From assembly GCA_003243955.1 (NCBI GenBank), contig QHCE01000020.1:1-36775 (forward strand): 36,775 nucleotides of DNA, in the 5' to 3' direction. This DNA is from Acidimicrobiales bacterium. GTDB lineage: Bacteria; Actinomycetota; Actinomycetes; Mycobacteriales; QHCE01. Every line of letters begins with the position of its first letter. The stretch's first letter is position 1. A program made the position numbers and the translations under genes. This document shows positions 10,216 through 20,947 of the stretch, in pieces. The notes beneath the pieces are model-generated. The model saw only the letters and a program-made list of their open reading frames with translations, made no database searches and had not been told where the DNA came from.

Positions 10216-12378
10216 CTACGTTCCCGTTGGGTCTAGTGTTCCGACACTAACCGGTGTGGGCGGCTTCGGAATACCATCAGCCTGTGGCGTCGAGTCGGAG
10301 TCGCTACGGCGATGCAACCGGCCCGGCCACCACATCCAGCGGCCAAGATCGAGATTCAGGGCCGTTACGAGCACTCCTCGAACAATAATGGTGTCCAGCA
10401 GAACACCAAATGCCACAGCAAATCCAAGCTCAGCAAAGAACACCAACGGTAAAGAACCCAGTGCCGCAAACGTTCCAGCCAGGACCAATCCAGCAGATGT
10501 GATTACCCCGCCGGTGGCGGCAAGGCCGATCAGTGCCCCACGCCGGGGGCCTACACATTTCGCCTCCTCGCGCACTCGCGTCATCAGAAAGATGTTGTAA
10601 TCAATACCCAATGCCACTAAGAAGACAAAGACAAATAGTGGCAGCGAACTGTCCATATGCGCGAAATGAAATACATGTTCGAACACCAGATTGCTCACTC
10701 CTAACGCCGCCCCGAACGACAACACCACGGTGGCAATCAAAACCAGTGGGGCAACCAGCGCTCGTAGCAGCAACGCCAAGATGATGAACACCACCAGCAG
10801 CACCAGCGGAATGACTAATTTTTTATCGTGCACCACCGCTGTTTGGGTGTCGAGGCGGATCGCAGTACCGCCGCCGACCTGTGCGTCGGCTTCGCTGATC
10901 TTATGCACCGCCGCTCGCAAACGGTCCACAGTGTCCGCGGCGGCTTTGCTATCTGGTGGGGCAACAGACGTGCCTTCCAGGTAAACATACTTGCCTTTGA
11001 TAACCGGTTTAGCTACCTCGGTGATGCCGCGGGCATCACCGAATGTTTTTCTTAATTGTTCGGCGCTTTCCGCTTTCCCGATCACAATGATCGGATCTCC
11101 GGCGCCAGAGGGAAAGTGATGCGCGAGCGCTTCTTCGCCACGAATTGACGTCGGCACGCTAACAAATGCTTCCTTGTTCTGCAAGATGTCGGCTTTGACA
11201 CCCACTAAGCCAAGCGCACCAATAGCGAGAACTCCGGCAGTAACCAGCCATACAGTACGCGGCCTACGCGCAATTGCCTGACCAACTTTGGCCCAGACGC
11301 CGTGCTCGGTCGGCTCCGTTGAGCCAACCGCTGGCTTCACTGGCCAGAAGACCCAGCGTCCCATGATCACCAGCAGAGCCGGCAACAGCGTTACCATGGC
11401 AAGCAGCCCAACAGCCACGCCAATCGCAGCCACCGGACCAAGGCCTTGGGTGGAGTTCAAATCTGCGACAACAAGACACAGCATGCCCAACGAGACCGTT
11501 GCTCCACTAGCGATGATCGCTGGCGCCGCACGGTGCAATGCCAGTGCCATGGCCTCATGCCGGTCGGCGTGACGTCGAAGCTCTTCCCGGTATCGAGCTA
11601 CCAACAGCAGCGCATAATCAGTACCTGCTCCAAGCACCAGCACGGTAAGAATGCCCGCGCTCTGCGCGTTCACCACCAGGCCAGCGTGCTTGGCGAGCAG
11701 ATAGATCAACGCTTGCGCCGCGGTCAAGGCTGCACCTACCGAGATCAGCGGTAGCAGCCACAACGTCGGGCTACGGTAGGTCAGCAACAGCAGCGCGATA
11801 ATGACGACCAGTGTGGTGTAGAGCAGTGTGCTGTCGATCCCATCGAAGGCTTTAGCGGAATCGGCAGCGGTTCCCGCTGGGCCAGCCACGTAAGCACGCA
11901 GTCCCGGCGCACCAGACGAGGCGATGCCGCTGAGCCCATCGATAGTCTTACCGATTTTGCTCCAGCCATCCGCACTGTTGACCTTGAGCGGAACAATAGT
12001 TTGCAACGCCGCAGCGTCTTTCGAAGGTTTGGGGCCGATAACTGGCCCGCCCAGCGTCGCAACCTTGTGGAAAGATGCCACATCAGATGCGGCCTTGGTT
12101 CGGTCGGCGCTAGTAAGTCCACCTGACCGCTCGTATACCACCAGCGCGGGTAATAGGCCACTTTCTCGGAATTGTTTTTGCAGCTCAAGTACCTGAGTAG
12201 ATTCGGCGTTGCCAGGAAGCCAGTTCTTGGCGTCGTTCTGCTGTGCGTCCGTGAGCGAACCGGCCAGTGGTGCGGCAACCGCGATCAAGATTAGCCAGAA
12301 AGCCAAAATCACCCACTTAGCTCTCCGTCCACTGGGTAGCGATACCAGTTTATGGGCAATGTTACGAGCCGAATCCAT
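10216..12378 (-). CDS. MMPL/RND-family membrane transporter
   Basis: Polytopic inner-membrane protein of 720 aa with two MMPL repeats: one N-terminal transmembrane helix, a large extracytoplasmic loop, a block of five or six helices, then the same pattern again. Mycobacterial MmpL proteins export lipids; related actinobacterial proteins move lipids or drugs. Recognisable pieces are GAGTDYALLLVARYREEL in the first half and GIDYNIFLMTRVREE in the second, the paired intramembrane Asp/Tyr motifs typical of proton-driven members. The ATG at 12378 has GAGGAGACC before it, so the 43 extra upstream codons of the open frame are not used. The cargo cannot be told from sequence. Confidence 0.9.
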   Translation of the reverse strand: MDSARNIAHKLVSLPSGRRAKWVILAFWLILIAVAAPLAGSLTDAQQNDAKNWLPGNAESTQVLELQKQFRESGLLPALVVYERSGGLTSADRTKAASDVASFHKVATLGGPVIGPKPSKDAAALQTIVPLKVNSADGWSKIGKTIDGLSGIASSGAPGLRAYVAGPAGTAADSAKAFDGIDSTLLYTTLVVIIALLLLTYRSPTLWLLPLISVGAALTAAQALIYLLAKHAGLVVNAQSAGILTVLVLGAGTDYALLLVARYREELRRHADRHEAMALALHRAAPAIIASGATVSLGMLCLVVADLNSTQGLGPVAAIGVAVGLLAMVTLLPALLVIMGRWVFWPVKPAVGSTEPTEHGVWAKVGQAIARRPRTVWLVTAGVLAIGALGLVGVKADILQNKEAFVSVPTSIRGEEALAHHFPSGAGDPIIVIGKAESAEQLRKTFGDARGITEVAKPVIKGKYVYLEGTSVAPPDSKAAADTVDRLRAAVHKISEADAQVGGGTAIRLDTQTAVVHDKKLVIPLVLLVVFIILALLLRALVAPLVLIATVVLSFGAALGVSNLVFEHVFHFAHMDSSLPLFVFVFLVALGIDYNIFLMTRVREEAKCVGPRRGALIGLAATGGVITSAGLVLAGTFAALGSLPLVFFAELGFAVAFGVLLDTIIVRGVLVTALNLDLGRWMWWPGRLHRRSDSDSTPQADGIPKPPTPVSVGTLDPTGT

Positions 12379-12598
12379 CAAGGTCTCCTCATACGGGTAA
12401 AGCACCAGCAGCGGGGGTGTGGGATTTAACGGGGTGGGAGTACAGCCAACACAAGGAGTGTTTCTATCCCAGGGGTAGGACAAAAAACCTCGGCAACAGC
12501 GGCGCAAAGCGCGATTATCACTAAATAAACAATTAGCGCTTCCGCACAGTACCTACAGCCAATGCCGCTGTGCAACAGGCACAGCACTAGCCAACTTC
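12379..12598. other. Intergenic region between MMPL gene and corA
   Basis: 220 bp without a convincing gene. The MMPL ribosome-binding site is at its left end. I see no clear terminator for corA and no clear -35/-10 pair. Confidence 0.4.
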
Positions 12599-13630
12599 TT
12601 ACAACCAGTGATTCTTCCGGAACAGGCCGTACAGACCGACGCACACGGTCGCAATGACGGTGAGCACCACGAAGTATCCGTAGTGGGTATGTAGCTCTGG
12701 CATGTTGTCAAAGTTCATGCCGTAAATGCCGGCGATCGCGGTCGGCACCAACGCAATCGCCGCCCATGCTGAAATCTTTCGCATGTCCTCATTTTGTCGA
12801 GTCGCGGTCTCGCTGAGTCGCACATTGATCTGGGCTAGATCAGCCTGTAGCGCGTCAGTCAGTAGTCGGTCGAAGCCGGCAATCGCGTCCGCGGCCCGTA
12901 GCAAGTGGTCATGCACGTCCCGAAAACGGTGGCGAATATCCTTGGAAATACCCGGTACATTCTCGTGTTCGGCAAATCTTTGCGTCACGACAACCAGCGG
13001 CACTACCGCGCGGTGAAACTCCAAAACCTCCCGTTTGAGCTTGTAGATTCGCTGCGAATGATTGCGGTTATCTCCGCTGAAGACCTGTGTTTCGATCTCG
13101 TCGATATCATCAGCAATGGCCGCTATAGCCTCGATGTAGCCATCTACAATCGCGTCGGCGGCGCGGTACAACACCGCGCTGGGACCGTGCCGCAGCAGCT
13201 GCGGGTCGTGATTAACATCAGCTCGAACCGCAGCGGGAACTCCTGAGCTGCCATGCCGCACGGCCACCACAAAGCGCTTACCAAGGAACAGCGCTAGCTC
13301 GCTCACGTCCACGATCTCGTCAGAGTCCACGTATCGAACGGGCTTGATCACAACGAATGTCAGGTCATCGTAGATCTCTAACTTCGGACGCTGATGCGCT
13401 CGGATGGCATCTTCTACGGCTAATGCGGGCAGCGCGAAGATATCTGCGATATCGGCAAACTGCTGCTCAGACGGCTCAAATAAACCAATCCACACGAAGC
13501 CTCCGTGCTCGTGGGCGAGCTGCAAGGCATGGCGGGTATCAGGCTCAGGAGCCTGACGCCGACCGTCGATATACAAGCCGCAGCCGACTACCGCGTCGTT
13601 GCCCGTCACCATTTGGTCGCCTTGGCGCAT
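12599..13630 (-). CDS. corA: CorA-family magnesium/cobalt transporter
   Basis: Pentameric inner-membrane channel for Mg2+. The 343-aa protein has a large cytoplasmic N-terminal domain with long helices and two C-terminal transmembrane helices. The signature GMNF in YGMNFDNMPEL, at about residues 302-306, follows the first helix; the protein ends in the short basic tail FRKNHWL. It starts at an ATG 7 bp after the pheT stop with GGAG upstream, so it is probably cotranscribed with pheST. Confidence 0.94.
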   Translation of the reverse strand: MRQGDQMVTGNDAVVGCGLYIDGRRQAPEPDTRHALQLAHEHGGFVWIGLFEPSEQQFADIADIFALPALAVEDAIRAHQRPKLEIYDDLTFVVIKPVRYVDSDEIVDVSELALFLGKRFVVAVRHGSSGVPAAVRADVNHDPQLLRHGPSAVLYRAADAIVDGYIEAIAAIADDIDEIETQVFSGDNRNHSQRIYKLKREVLEFHRAVVPLVVVTQRFAEHENVPGISKDIRHRFRDVHDHLLRAADAIAGFDRLLTDALQADLAQINVRLSETATRQNEDMRKISAWAAIALVPTAIAGIYGMNFDNMPELHTHYGYFVVLTVIATVCVGLYGLFRKNHWL

Positions 13631-13637
13631 TGAATGA

Positions 13638-16165
13638 TCAGCTCCGTAATTTTGCGCCTACAACCAGCCGGGCACGCTCCACCGCGGTATCCCGCGCTGC
13701 CGTCGCCTCGGCGAGAGTGAGGGTTCGGTCGGCCGCACGGAACGTAAGCGCATACGCCAATGACTTGTTGTCCTCCCCCAGCTGCGCTCCGGAAAAAACA
13801 TCGAAAAGCCGTAAAGACTCCAGTAAATCTCCGGCGCCCGCACGCAGCGCGCCTTCCACAGCCGACGCGGGCGTGTCCGCAGGCACTACCAGCGCAACAT
13901 CGAGCAGCGCGGGTGGGAACGCCGACAACCTTGGGGCGCAGGGCACCGCTGGTTCCGGTAGCGCATCAAGGTCAAGCTCCATAGCCACCGTGCGAGGCGG
14001 CAGCCCTAGCCGCGCCACGACCCCTGGATGTAGCTCCCCGGCATGACCGACGACGCTCATCGAACCAGCTGGACCGACGATCGCCAGCTCAGCGCAGCGC
14101 CCCGGATGCCACGGCGCGTATTCGGCTTGTCGAACGTGCAGCTGGATCCCGACCGCCGCGGCCACTGTGCGGGCCGCATCTACCGCATCTGACCAATCAG
14201 CTGCCTCACCACTGCCCCACCAGCCACTGCGGAGCCGCTCCCCCGTGAGGGCCACAGCAATGTGTCGCGGCTGATGCGGAACCGCCGCGTAGAGCTGGGC
14301 CACCTGCTCATCGCTAGGCCGGGCGTCTACCGGTAACCGCGGGGCGGGGGATGCGCCCGCTTCTGGTAGATACACCAAACCGGACTCGAACAACGCCACA
14401 CCGCGCTGACCTCGCGCTACGTTTCGGGCCAACGCCTTCAGCACACCCGGGAGCAACGAGGTACGCAGCAGCGGCTCAGCGTCATCGAGCGGATTAGCCA
14501 AAGTGCAGGCACTGCGACGCGGATCATCCTCGAGAAAGCCTAGTATCTCGGCGATGTTGGCGACAGTGAACGGATAGCTGATCACCTCGACATAGCCGTC
14601 CTCAGCCAGTGCTCGGCTCACACCGCGTAGCCGCCGCTGCGCAAAGGTCAGACCTGGGCTTGCGGGTGCTGGCGGTAGCTGTGAGCCGATAGCGTCATAG
14701 CCCCGCAACCGGAGAACTTCCTCCACCAGATCGATGGGGTCGCTCAGATCTGGCCGCCAGGACGGGGGCGTCACGGCCCAGCTCTCGGCGTTGTCTGTGC
14801 CGGTCTCGACCGTGCAACCGATAGCCTGCAAGGCGGCGCGGGCCGCGTCGGCGCCGTAGCTCGCCCCAGCAACTCGATCCGGCAAGCCCGGATCCAACTC
14901 GATCGGTAATGACGGGACGCGGGCATCGAAATCCAGCACATTCGGATCTGCCACGGCGCCGCCCAGATCCACCAATAGCCGCACCGCGCGCTGTGCCGCA
15001 ACCAGGCCTAGCTCGGTATCCACACCGCGTTCGAACCGTTTGGATGCTTCACTGCCGAGCTGATGTCGCCGGGCGCTGCGCGCCACCACAACCGGATCCC
15101 AATGTGCGGCTTCAATGAACAACTGGGTGGTGGACGACGACACCTCTGTAGTGGCACCGCCCATCACAGCGGCGAGCCCGATAGGTCCGGAATCATCGGC
15201 GATCACCACATCCTCGGGATCGAGAACACGCTGTGTGCCATCGAGGGTCTGTAGCTTCTCCCCCGCATGTGCTCGCCGCACCACCATCTGACCTTGCAGA
15301 GTGGCCAGGTCGTATGCGTGCATCGGCTGGCCCAGCTCGAGCATCAGATAGTTCGTCACGTCCACCGCGAGCGAGATAGAGCGCACACCCGACAGCAACA
15401 GGCGACGCTGCATCCACCAAGGCGTTGCCGAGTCAGGATTGAATCCCCGCACCACTCGGGCGGCAAAACGATCGCAGCGCGCGGCAGCATCCAGCCGCAC
15501 TGGATATGGCTGTGCATCCGTCGCGGCCGGAACACTGAGCTCCGCCGGATCGGTGAAAGCTAGATTCAGCGCGGAGGAGAGCTCCCGGGCCACGCCACGG
15601 ATGGACAGGCAGTAGCCACGATCTGGGGTGACCGCAAGTTCGAACACCACATCGGGGAGACCCAGCGCCGCGACCGCGTCGTCACCAGGGCGAAGCTGAC
15701 CGGCGAACTCCTCGCGAGCCAGCACCAGGATGCCGCTGTGGTGGTCTGGGCTGATTCCCAGCTCATCCAGCGCGCAAATCATGCCGTCGGAAAGCTGGCC
15801 GTAGGTGGTGCGAGCGGTGATTTCGAATCCGCCAGCGAGCACAGCCCCGGGCAGCGACACCACCACCCAATCGCCGACCGCGAAGTTGCGAGCACCGCAG
15901 ACGATCGAGCGCGGCTGTGCCTCCCCCACGTCCACCTGGCAGTGGCGGATTGGCTTTTTAAACCCGGTCAGCTCGACGATGCTGACGACCTCACCGATCA
16001 CGATCGGACCACGGAGTTCATCACCGATTCGGTGAACAGCTTCAACCTCAAGCCCAGAGCGGACTAGGGCAGCATCCAGCTCAGCGACAGTAAAACCGCC
16101 TGGCCCAGCTTCTTCGCGCAGCTCCAACGCGATGAAATCACGCAACCACGACACAGGAACGCGCA

Positions 16166-16166
<1 letters not shown>
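13638..16166 (-). CDS. pheT: Phenylalanyl-tRNA synthetase, beta subunit
   Basis: Beta subunit of the alpha2-beta2 PheRS; it provides tRNA binding and editing. The 842-aa protein is full length. In order it has an N-terminal tRNA-binding (EMAP-like) domain with GLEVE and VCGARN, the B3/B4 editing domain (DVTNYLMLELGQPMHAYD), the B5 domain, the catalytic-like core and a C-terminal ferredoxin-fold anticodon-binding domain (FPPALLDVALVV onward). The ATG shares one base with the pheS stop (TAATG), so the subunits are coupled. Confidence 0.97.
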
Positions 16167-17245
<1,079 letters not shown>

Positions 17246-17328
17246 CTAGTGGAGAGATTCGACGAGCATACGCCTACACCGCAGCGAAGCTTACGGCGTG
17301 GAAGAGCTCTACCCTGTGCCAGGTGGGG

Positions 17329-18576
17329 ATGGCGTCGGCAATAGGAGTCGGCCGCTATCGAGCAGTATGGCAGTTGCCAGATGCCCGCCGTCTTGTTTTC
17401 GGCGGCTTCATCGGTCGGCTACCCATTGGAGTGACACCAATAGCCATCATCCTGGCTGTACATCAGGCATACGGCTCCTACATTACTGCTGGGATTGCGG
17501 TTGGTACCTACAATGCCGGTTTTGCGCTGGGCGCACCCGTATTGGGTAGGCTGGCCGACCGATACGGGGCTCCGCTAGTTCTGTGGTTGGCTAGCGCCGC
17601 TCACCTTCCGGTGATCGTTGTGCTGGTAGTTTCGATCAGCACGAGCTGGTCGCTGGGAATGGTGTGGACTACGGCGCTGTGTGTCGGGCTCACCGCGCCG
17701 CCTACATCACCAGCAGTCCGCTCGGCGTGGAACGCGCTCACCGCGGGTCCAGGGCAGTCGCTCCGCCGTGTCGCGCTGTCGCTGGATTCGGTGAGCTTTG
17801 AACTCTGCTTCATCGTGGCCCCGCTAGTAGTAGGAGTGTTCGGACTGTCCGGTCGCCCCGTGCTGGCTCTTCTCGCATCGGGAACATTCGCCGCAATTGG
17901 CGCAATGCTGATAGCCAGCGGCCGCCACATCAATCGAGCTCGCCAAGAGTCCAGCGCCGCATTCCCTCGTAGTGGCCCTAGTGCCATCTTCACTCCGGGC
18001 ATTCCCACATTGCTAGTCGTGACTGCCGCATTGGGCTTCGCGCTCGGCGCGCTCGACATCACGCTTCCAGCTTTCAGCAGCGCGCACGTCAGCGCGGCCA
18101 GCGCGGGAGGCATTGCCACCGCACTCTTTGCGTTGAGCAGCGTGGGCAGTGTTACCGGCGCGCTCTGGTTCGGCACTAAACACTTCACGGCGGCGTTGGC
18201 CACGCAGTGGGCTTATACACTGGCCGCGCTCACGGCCGGGCTGGTGATGCTGAGCGTGGTCACCAACATCCCCATGATGATGGTGATGATCGTGATCTGT
18301 AGTGCGCCAATAGCCGCCGTAGCGACAGTAGAGACCTCGATGGTGGCGGCAATTGTTGCACCCAGCGCGCTCAACGAGGCTTATAGCTGGAACTGGACAA
18401 TTACGGTGGTGGCGGTGGGCGCGGGTCAGGTACTCACCGGAGCGGTGGTAGAGCATTTCGGTAGCGCGATGCTGGGCTTCTTGCTGGCGGCGGCTGGCCC
18501 GGCGCTCGGTGCGGTGGTAGCGGCGCTACCGCGATCAAAGCTGCGTCAAGCGGAAGCTGGCGCGCAAAAATCGTAG
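17329..18576 (+). CDS. MFS transporter
   Basis: Predicted 12-helix major facilitator of 415 aa. The loop between helices 2 and 3 carries the family motif as GRLADRYGAP, and the LDSVSFELCFIVAPLVVG segment in mid-protein resembles motif C of drug/proton antiporters. The ATG at 17329 has AGGTGGGG just upstream; the open frame extends to a GTG at 17227, but those extra residues are not membrane-like. The substrate is unknown. It is followed 37 bp later by the Uma2-type gene. Confidence 0.85.
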   Translation: MASAIGVGRYRAVWQLPDARRLVFGGFIGRLPIGVTPIAIILAVHQAYGSYITAGIAVGTYNAGFALGAPVLGRLADRYGAPLVLWLASAAHLPVIVVLVVSISTSWSLGMVWTTALCVGLTAPPTSPAVRSAWNALTAGPGQSLRRVALSLDSVSFELCFIVAPLVVGVFGLSGRPVLALLASGTFAAIGAMLIASGRHINRARQESSAAFPRSGPSAIFTPGIPTLLVVTAALGFALGALDITLPAFSSAHVSAASAGGIATALFALSSVGSVTGALWFGTKHFTAALATQWAYTLAALTAGLVMLSVVTNIPMMMVMIVICSAPIAAVATVETSMVAAIVAPSALNEAYSWNWTITVVAVGAGQVLTGAVVEHFGSAMLGFLLAAAGPALGAVVAALPRSKLRQAEAGAQKS

Positions 18577-18613
18577 GTTCCGTAGCGGCTCGCGACTGTG
18601 AGAGGATAGTGCC

Positions 18614-19165
18614 ATGACGCATGCGTTGGCATACGATTCCTGGCCCCCGGTGTGGGATGAGGCAGCTGTCGCCGCGCTGCCTGAGGACGGTCACCGTTAC
18701 GAGATCTACGAAGGGGCGCTGCTCGTGAGCCCACCGGCTAACTGGGAACACCAAGGTATCGAATCTAATCTCCTAGTGATGCTGCATCAGGCGGCTCCAG
18801 CAGGGTGGCGGGTGCTTACCGACCTCGGGGTTGACTGCGGGAACAACAAACTGGTGCCCGATGTTGTGGTGCTCCGCCCCGGCGCTCTGGGAAACGGCAA
18901 ACAGTACGGCCCAGCGCAGCAGGTGGCGCTCGTGGTGGAAGTAGAATCCCCCTCAACTCGGATGAATGACCGAAACGCGAAAACCATCATCTACGCCGAA
19001 ACCGGGATTCCGAACTACTGGCGGGTCGAGCGCAACCCGGCCGGTTGGGTAATTGTGGTGTATGAGCTCGTGGAGGGTAGCTATCAGCAGCTGCACCGGC
19101 TCGAACCAGGGGAATCAGCAACGCTGACCGCGCCGTATCGCCTCACGCTGGTGAATAACTTGTAG
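18614..19165 (+). CDS. Uma2-family (DUF820) PD-(D/E)XK nuclease-like protein
   Basis: Uma2/DUF820 proteins have a restriction-endonuclease fold; most have no known role and are abundant in cyanobacteria and patchy in actinobacteria. The 183-aa protein shows the expected core: RYEIYEGAL, the metal-binding Asp83 in VPDVVVL, the E-V-E-S strand (Glu109, Glu111) and Lys123, then YAETGIPNYWRVE. GAGAGGATAG precedes the ATG. It sits between the MFS gene and a toxin-antitoxin pair, which fits an accessory insertion between the pheST and his loci. Confidence 0.85.
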   Translation: MTHALAYDSWPPVWDEAAVAALPEDGHRYEIYEGALLVSPPANWEHQGIESNLLVMLHQAAPAGWRVLTDLGVDCGNNKLVPDVVVLRPGALGNGKQYGPAQQVALVVEVESPSTRMNDRNAKTIIYAETGIPNYWRVERNPAGWVIVVYELVEGSYQQLHRLEPGESATLTAPYRLTLVNNL

Positions 19166-19222
19166 GCACAATTGTGGGGCAATACTTTCGTCGACTGGGC
19201 TGGAGTCGGAGCTAGTCATTAC

Positions 19223-19236
19223 GCTATAATTATAGC
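19223..19236 (+). promoter_or_regulatory. Toxin-antitoxin promoter/operator (perfect 14-bp palindrome)
   Basis: GCTATAATTATAGC is a perfect 14-bp palindrome. It contains TATAAT (19225-19230), which ends exactly 7 nt before the antitoxin ATG, so transcription should begin at or beside the A of the ATG (leaderless). No ribosome-binding site is present, which agrees. Binding of the antitoxin or complex here would block the -10, the usual autoregulation of Phd/YefM modules. Confidence 0.7.
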
Positions 19237-19237
19237 T

Positions 19238-19528
19238 ATGAAAACTATTTCCGTGGCGCAGGCCCGAGCCCAGCTTTCTGCACACATCGATGAAGCGGTG
19301 ACCACCCACCAGGCGTTTACCATCACTCGTAACGGCGAACCCGCTGTTGTGCTTGTCTCCGCTGACGAGTGGGAGTCCATAGAGGAAACGCTTTATTGGT
19401 CCGAACCAACTCGTGCCGCTGAACTACAAGCAGCGATTGATCAAGCAAACTTAGGCGAAACCGTATCGCTAGAGGAAGCATTTCCCGAGTTCATCGCACG
19501 TAAGCGCAAAGAGGCATCTGGTACATGA
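19238..19528 (+). CDS. Phd/YefM-family antitoxin (module 1)
   Basis: Antitoxin of a type II module, 96 aa from the ATG at 19238. The N-terminal DNA-binding fold is recognisable (MKTISVAQARAQLSAHIDEA, then TITRNGEPAVVLVSADEWESIEETL), and the C-terminal tail should wrap the toxin. The longer upstream reading lacks homology and is rejected because the promoter palindrome lies inside it. The stop overlaps the toxin start as ATGA. Confidence 0.9.
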   Translation: MKTISVAQARAQLSAHIDEAVTTHQAFTITRNGEPAVVLVSADEWESIEETLYWSEPTRAAELQAAIDQANLGETVSLEEAFPEFIARKRKEASGT

Positions 19529-19785
19529 CGTACACTATTCGGTTGACCAGCGGGGCACGTAAATGCATAAACAGTTTGCCGTCAAAGGTCGCTGACGCTG
19601 TTCTAGAATTCGCTTACTCAGCCCTTGCGGAGAATCCCTATCGGGTCGGAAAGCCACTGCACCACAAATGGAAGGGATACCACAGTGCACGCAGGTCCAG
19701 TTACCGCATCGTCTACCAAATTATTGACGAGACTGTCACCGTGCAGATAGTGAAAGTTGCTTACCGAGCTGAGGCGTATCGATAG
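19525..19785 (+). CDS. RelE/ParE-family toxin (module 1)
   Basis: Predicted ribosome-dependent mRNA interferase or related toxin, 86 aa. It shows the family pattern NPYRVGKPLHHKWKGYHSARRSSYRIVYQI with basic residues on the central strands and ends in YRAEAYR. It overlaps the antitoxin by 4 bp. It is convergent with hisC, 37 bp away, with no obvious terminator between them. Confidence 0.9.
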   Translation: MTYTIRLTSGARKCINSLPSKVADAVLEFAYSALAENPYRVGKPLHHKWKGYHSARRSSYRIVYQIIDETVTVQIVKVAYRAEAYR

Positions 19786-19822
19786 TCAGGCGGCTTAGGG
19801 AGCATCTTTATCGTCTATGTGA

Positions 19823-20947
19823 CTAGGAGAAGCGCGGAATGGCCTCGGTTGGAGCCAGTTGCTGAGCATATTCAGTGAAGACCGACAGCAGTCGCTCGTT
19901 CTGTTCTGGCCGCCCCACAGAAATGCGCACGCAACCGGGGACCGCACTGCTTCGATCCCGGATCTTGATCTGGTTTTCCTCCATGATCCGCATCAAGAGC
20001 TTGGGATCGGTGGTCCGCAGGAGTAGGAAATTGGCGTCGCTAGGGTAAATGTGTTGCACGGCCGGGAAAGCCGCTAACGCCTGTTCGAGCGTGTGACGAT
20101 CGCTCAGAATCCGCTCGCGAAGGGCTCGGGCGTAGTCGACACCTTTGGAAGACATGGCCTCAGTGACGGCACGGACAGCCGAAACAGTCAGCGGATAGGG
20201 CGCGTGAATACGACCGGTGAGACTGATGACCTCGGGGTGGGCGATCATGATCCCGCAGCGTTCCCCAGCGAGCGCGTTCTCCTTTGACACCGTACGAAGC
20301 GCGACCACATTGGGGTATTTCCCGATTTCGGCGCTGAATGAGGGTTGGCCAGAGTAGGCCACATAGGTTTCATCGACCACGACCAGCGCCTGACCGATGA
20401 GGTTCTTGCTCAGTTCAAGCACATCTTCCCGCCGCATCAGGTTCCCCGTGGGATTGTTCGGGGAGCAGACGAAAACGAGCTTTACGTTGGGGTCCGCCCG
20501 GCATGTGTCGAGAATCCGAGGTACATCCAGCTGGAAATTGTCGCCGAGGAGCGGGATCTCGTGAATGGTAGCACCTTGTACATGCGCCGAGTGCTCATAC
20601 ATAGCAAAGGTCGGCGGCTGAATAAGCACCGCATCGACGCCTTCCCGGCAGAAGGCTCGAGTGAGGAGGTCAATGGCTTCATCCGCGCCTCGAGAAAGCA
20701 ACAGCTGTTCCCGAGCGACCCCGTAGAGCTCAGCGAAGATGTCGAGCAGGTGAGACGGTTGCGGCTCGGGGTAGCGGTTGAGCCCCTCCTGCTCAGCGGT
20801 GCCTGGATAGGGCGGGTACATCATCTCGTTGGCATCGTGATGCGCCCACGCCTCGTTCTGCTCGCCTTCCTTCCGGGCGGAGCTATAGGGCGTCAGGGCC
20901 AGAACCTGCGGCCGGGCCAGCTTGGTAATGACTTCGCTGATGTCCAT
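19823..20947 (-). CDS. hisC: Histidinol-phosphate aminotransferase, gammaproteobacterial-like
   Basis: PLP enzyme that converts imidazole-acetol phosphate to histidinol phosphate. The 374-aa protein matches the HisC pattern: LTPYSSAR, LNRYPEPQP, SRGADEAIDLLTRAFC, PPTFAMY, CSPNNPTGNL, VVDETYVAYSG, and Lys222 in LRTVSKENALAGERCG as the PLP lysine. These blocks recall the E. coli-type HisC more than the actinobacterial one (my reading from memory, not an alignment). AGAGGT sits about 7 nt before the ATG. The gene lies directly after hisN, away from the hisD-hisB pair. The ENALAGER segment differs from the usual AFALAGLR. Confidence 0.88.
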   Translation of the reverse strand: MDISEVITKLARPQVLALTPYSSARKEGEQNEAWAHHDANEMMYPPYPGTAEQEGLNRYPEPQPSHLLDIFAELYGVAREQLLLSRGADEAIDLLTRAFCREGVDAVLIQPPTFAMYEHSAHVQGATIHEIPLLGDNFQLDVPRILDTCRADPNVKLVFVCSPNNPTGNLMRREDVLELSKNLIGQALVVVDETYVAYSGQPSFSAEIGKYPNVVALRTVSKENALAGERCGIMIAHPEVISLTGRIHAPYPLTVSAVRAVTEAMSSKGVDYARALRERILSDRHTLEQALAAFPAVQHIYPSDANFLLLRTTDPKLLMRIMEENQIKIRDRSSAVPGCVRISVGRPEQNERLLSVFTEYAQQLAPTEAIPRFS

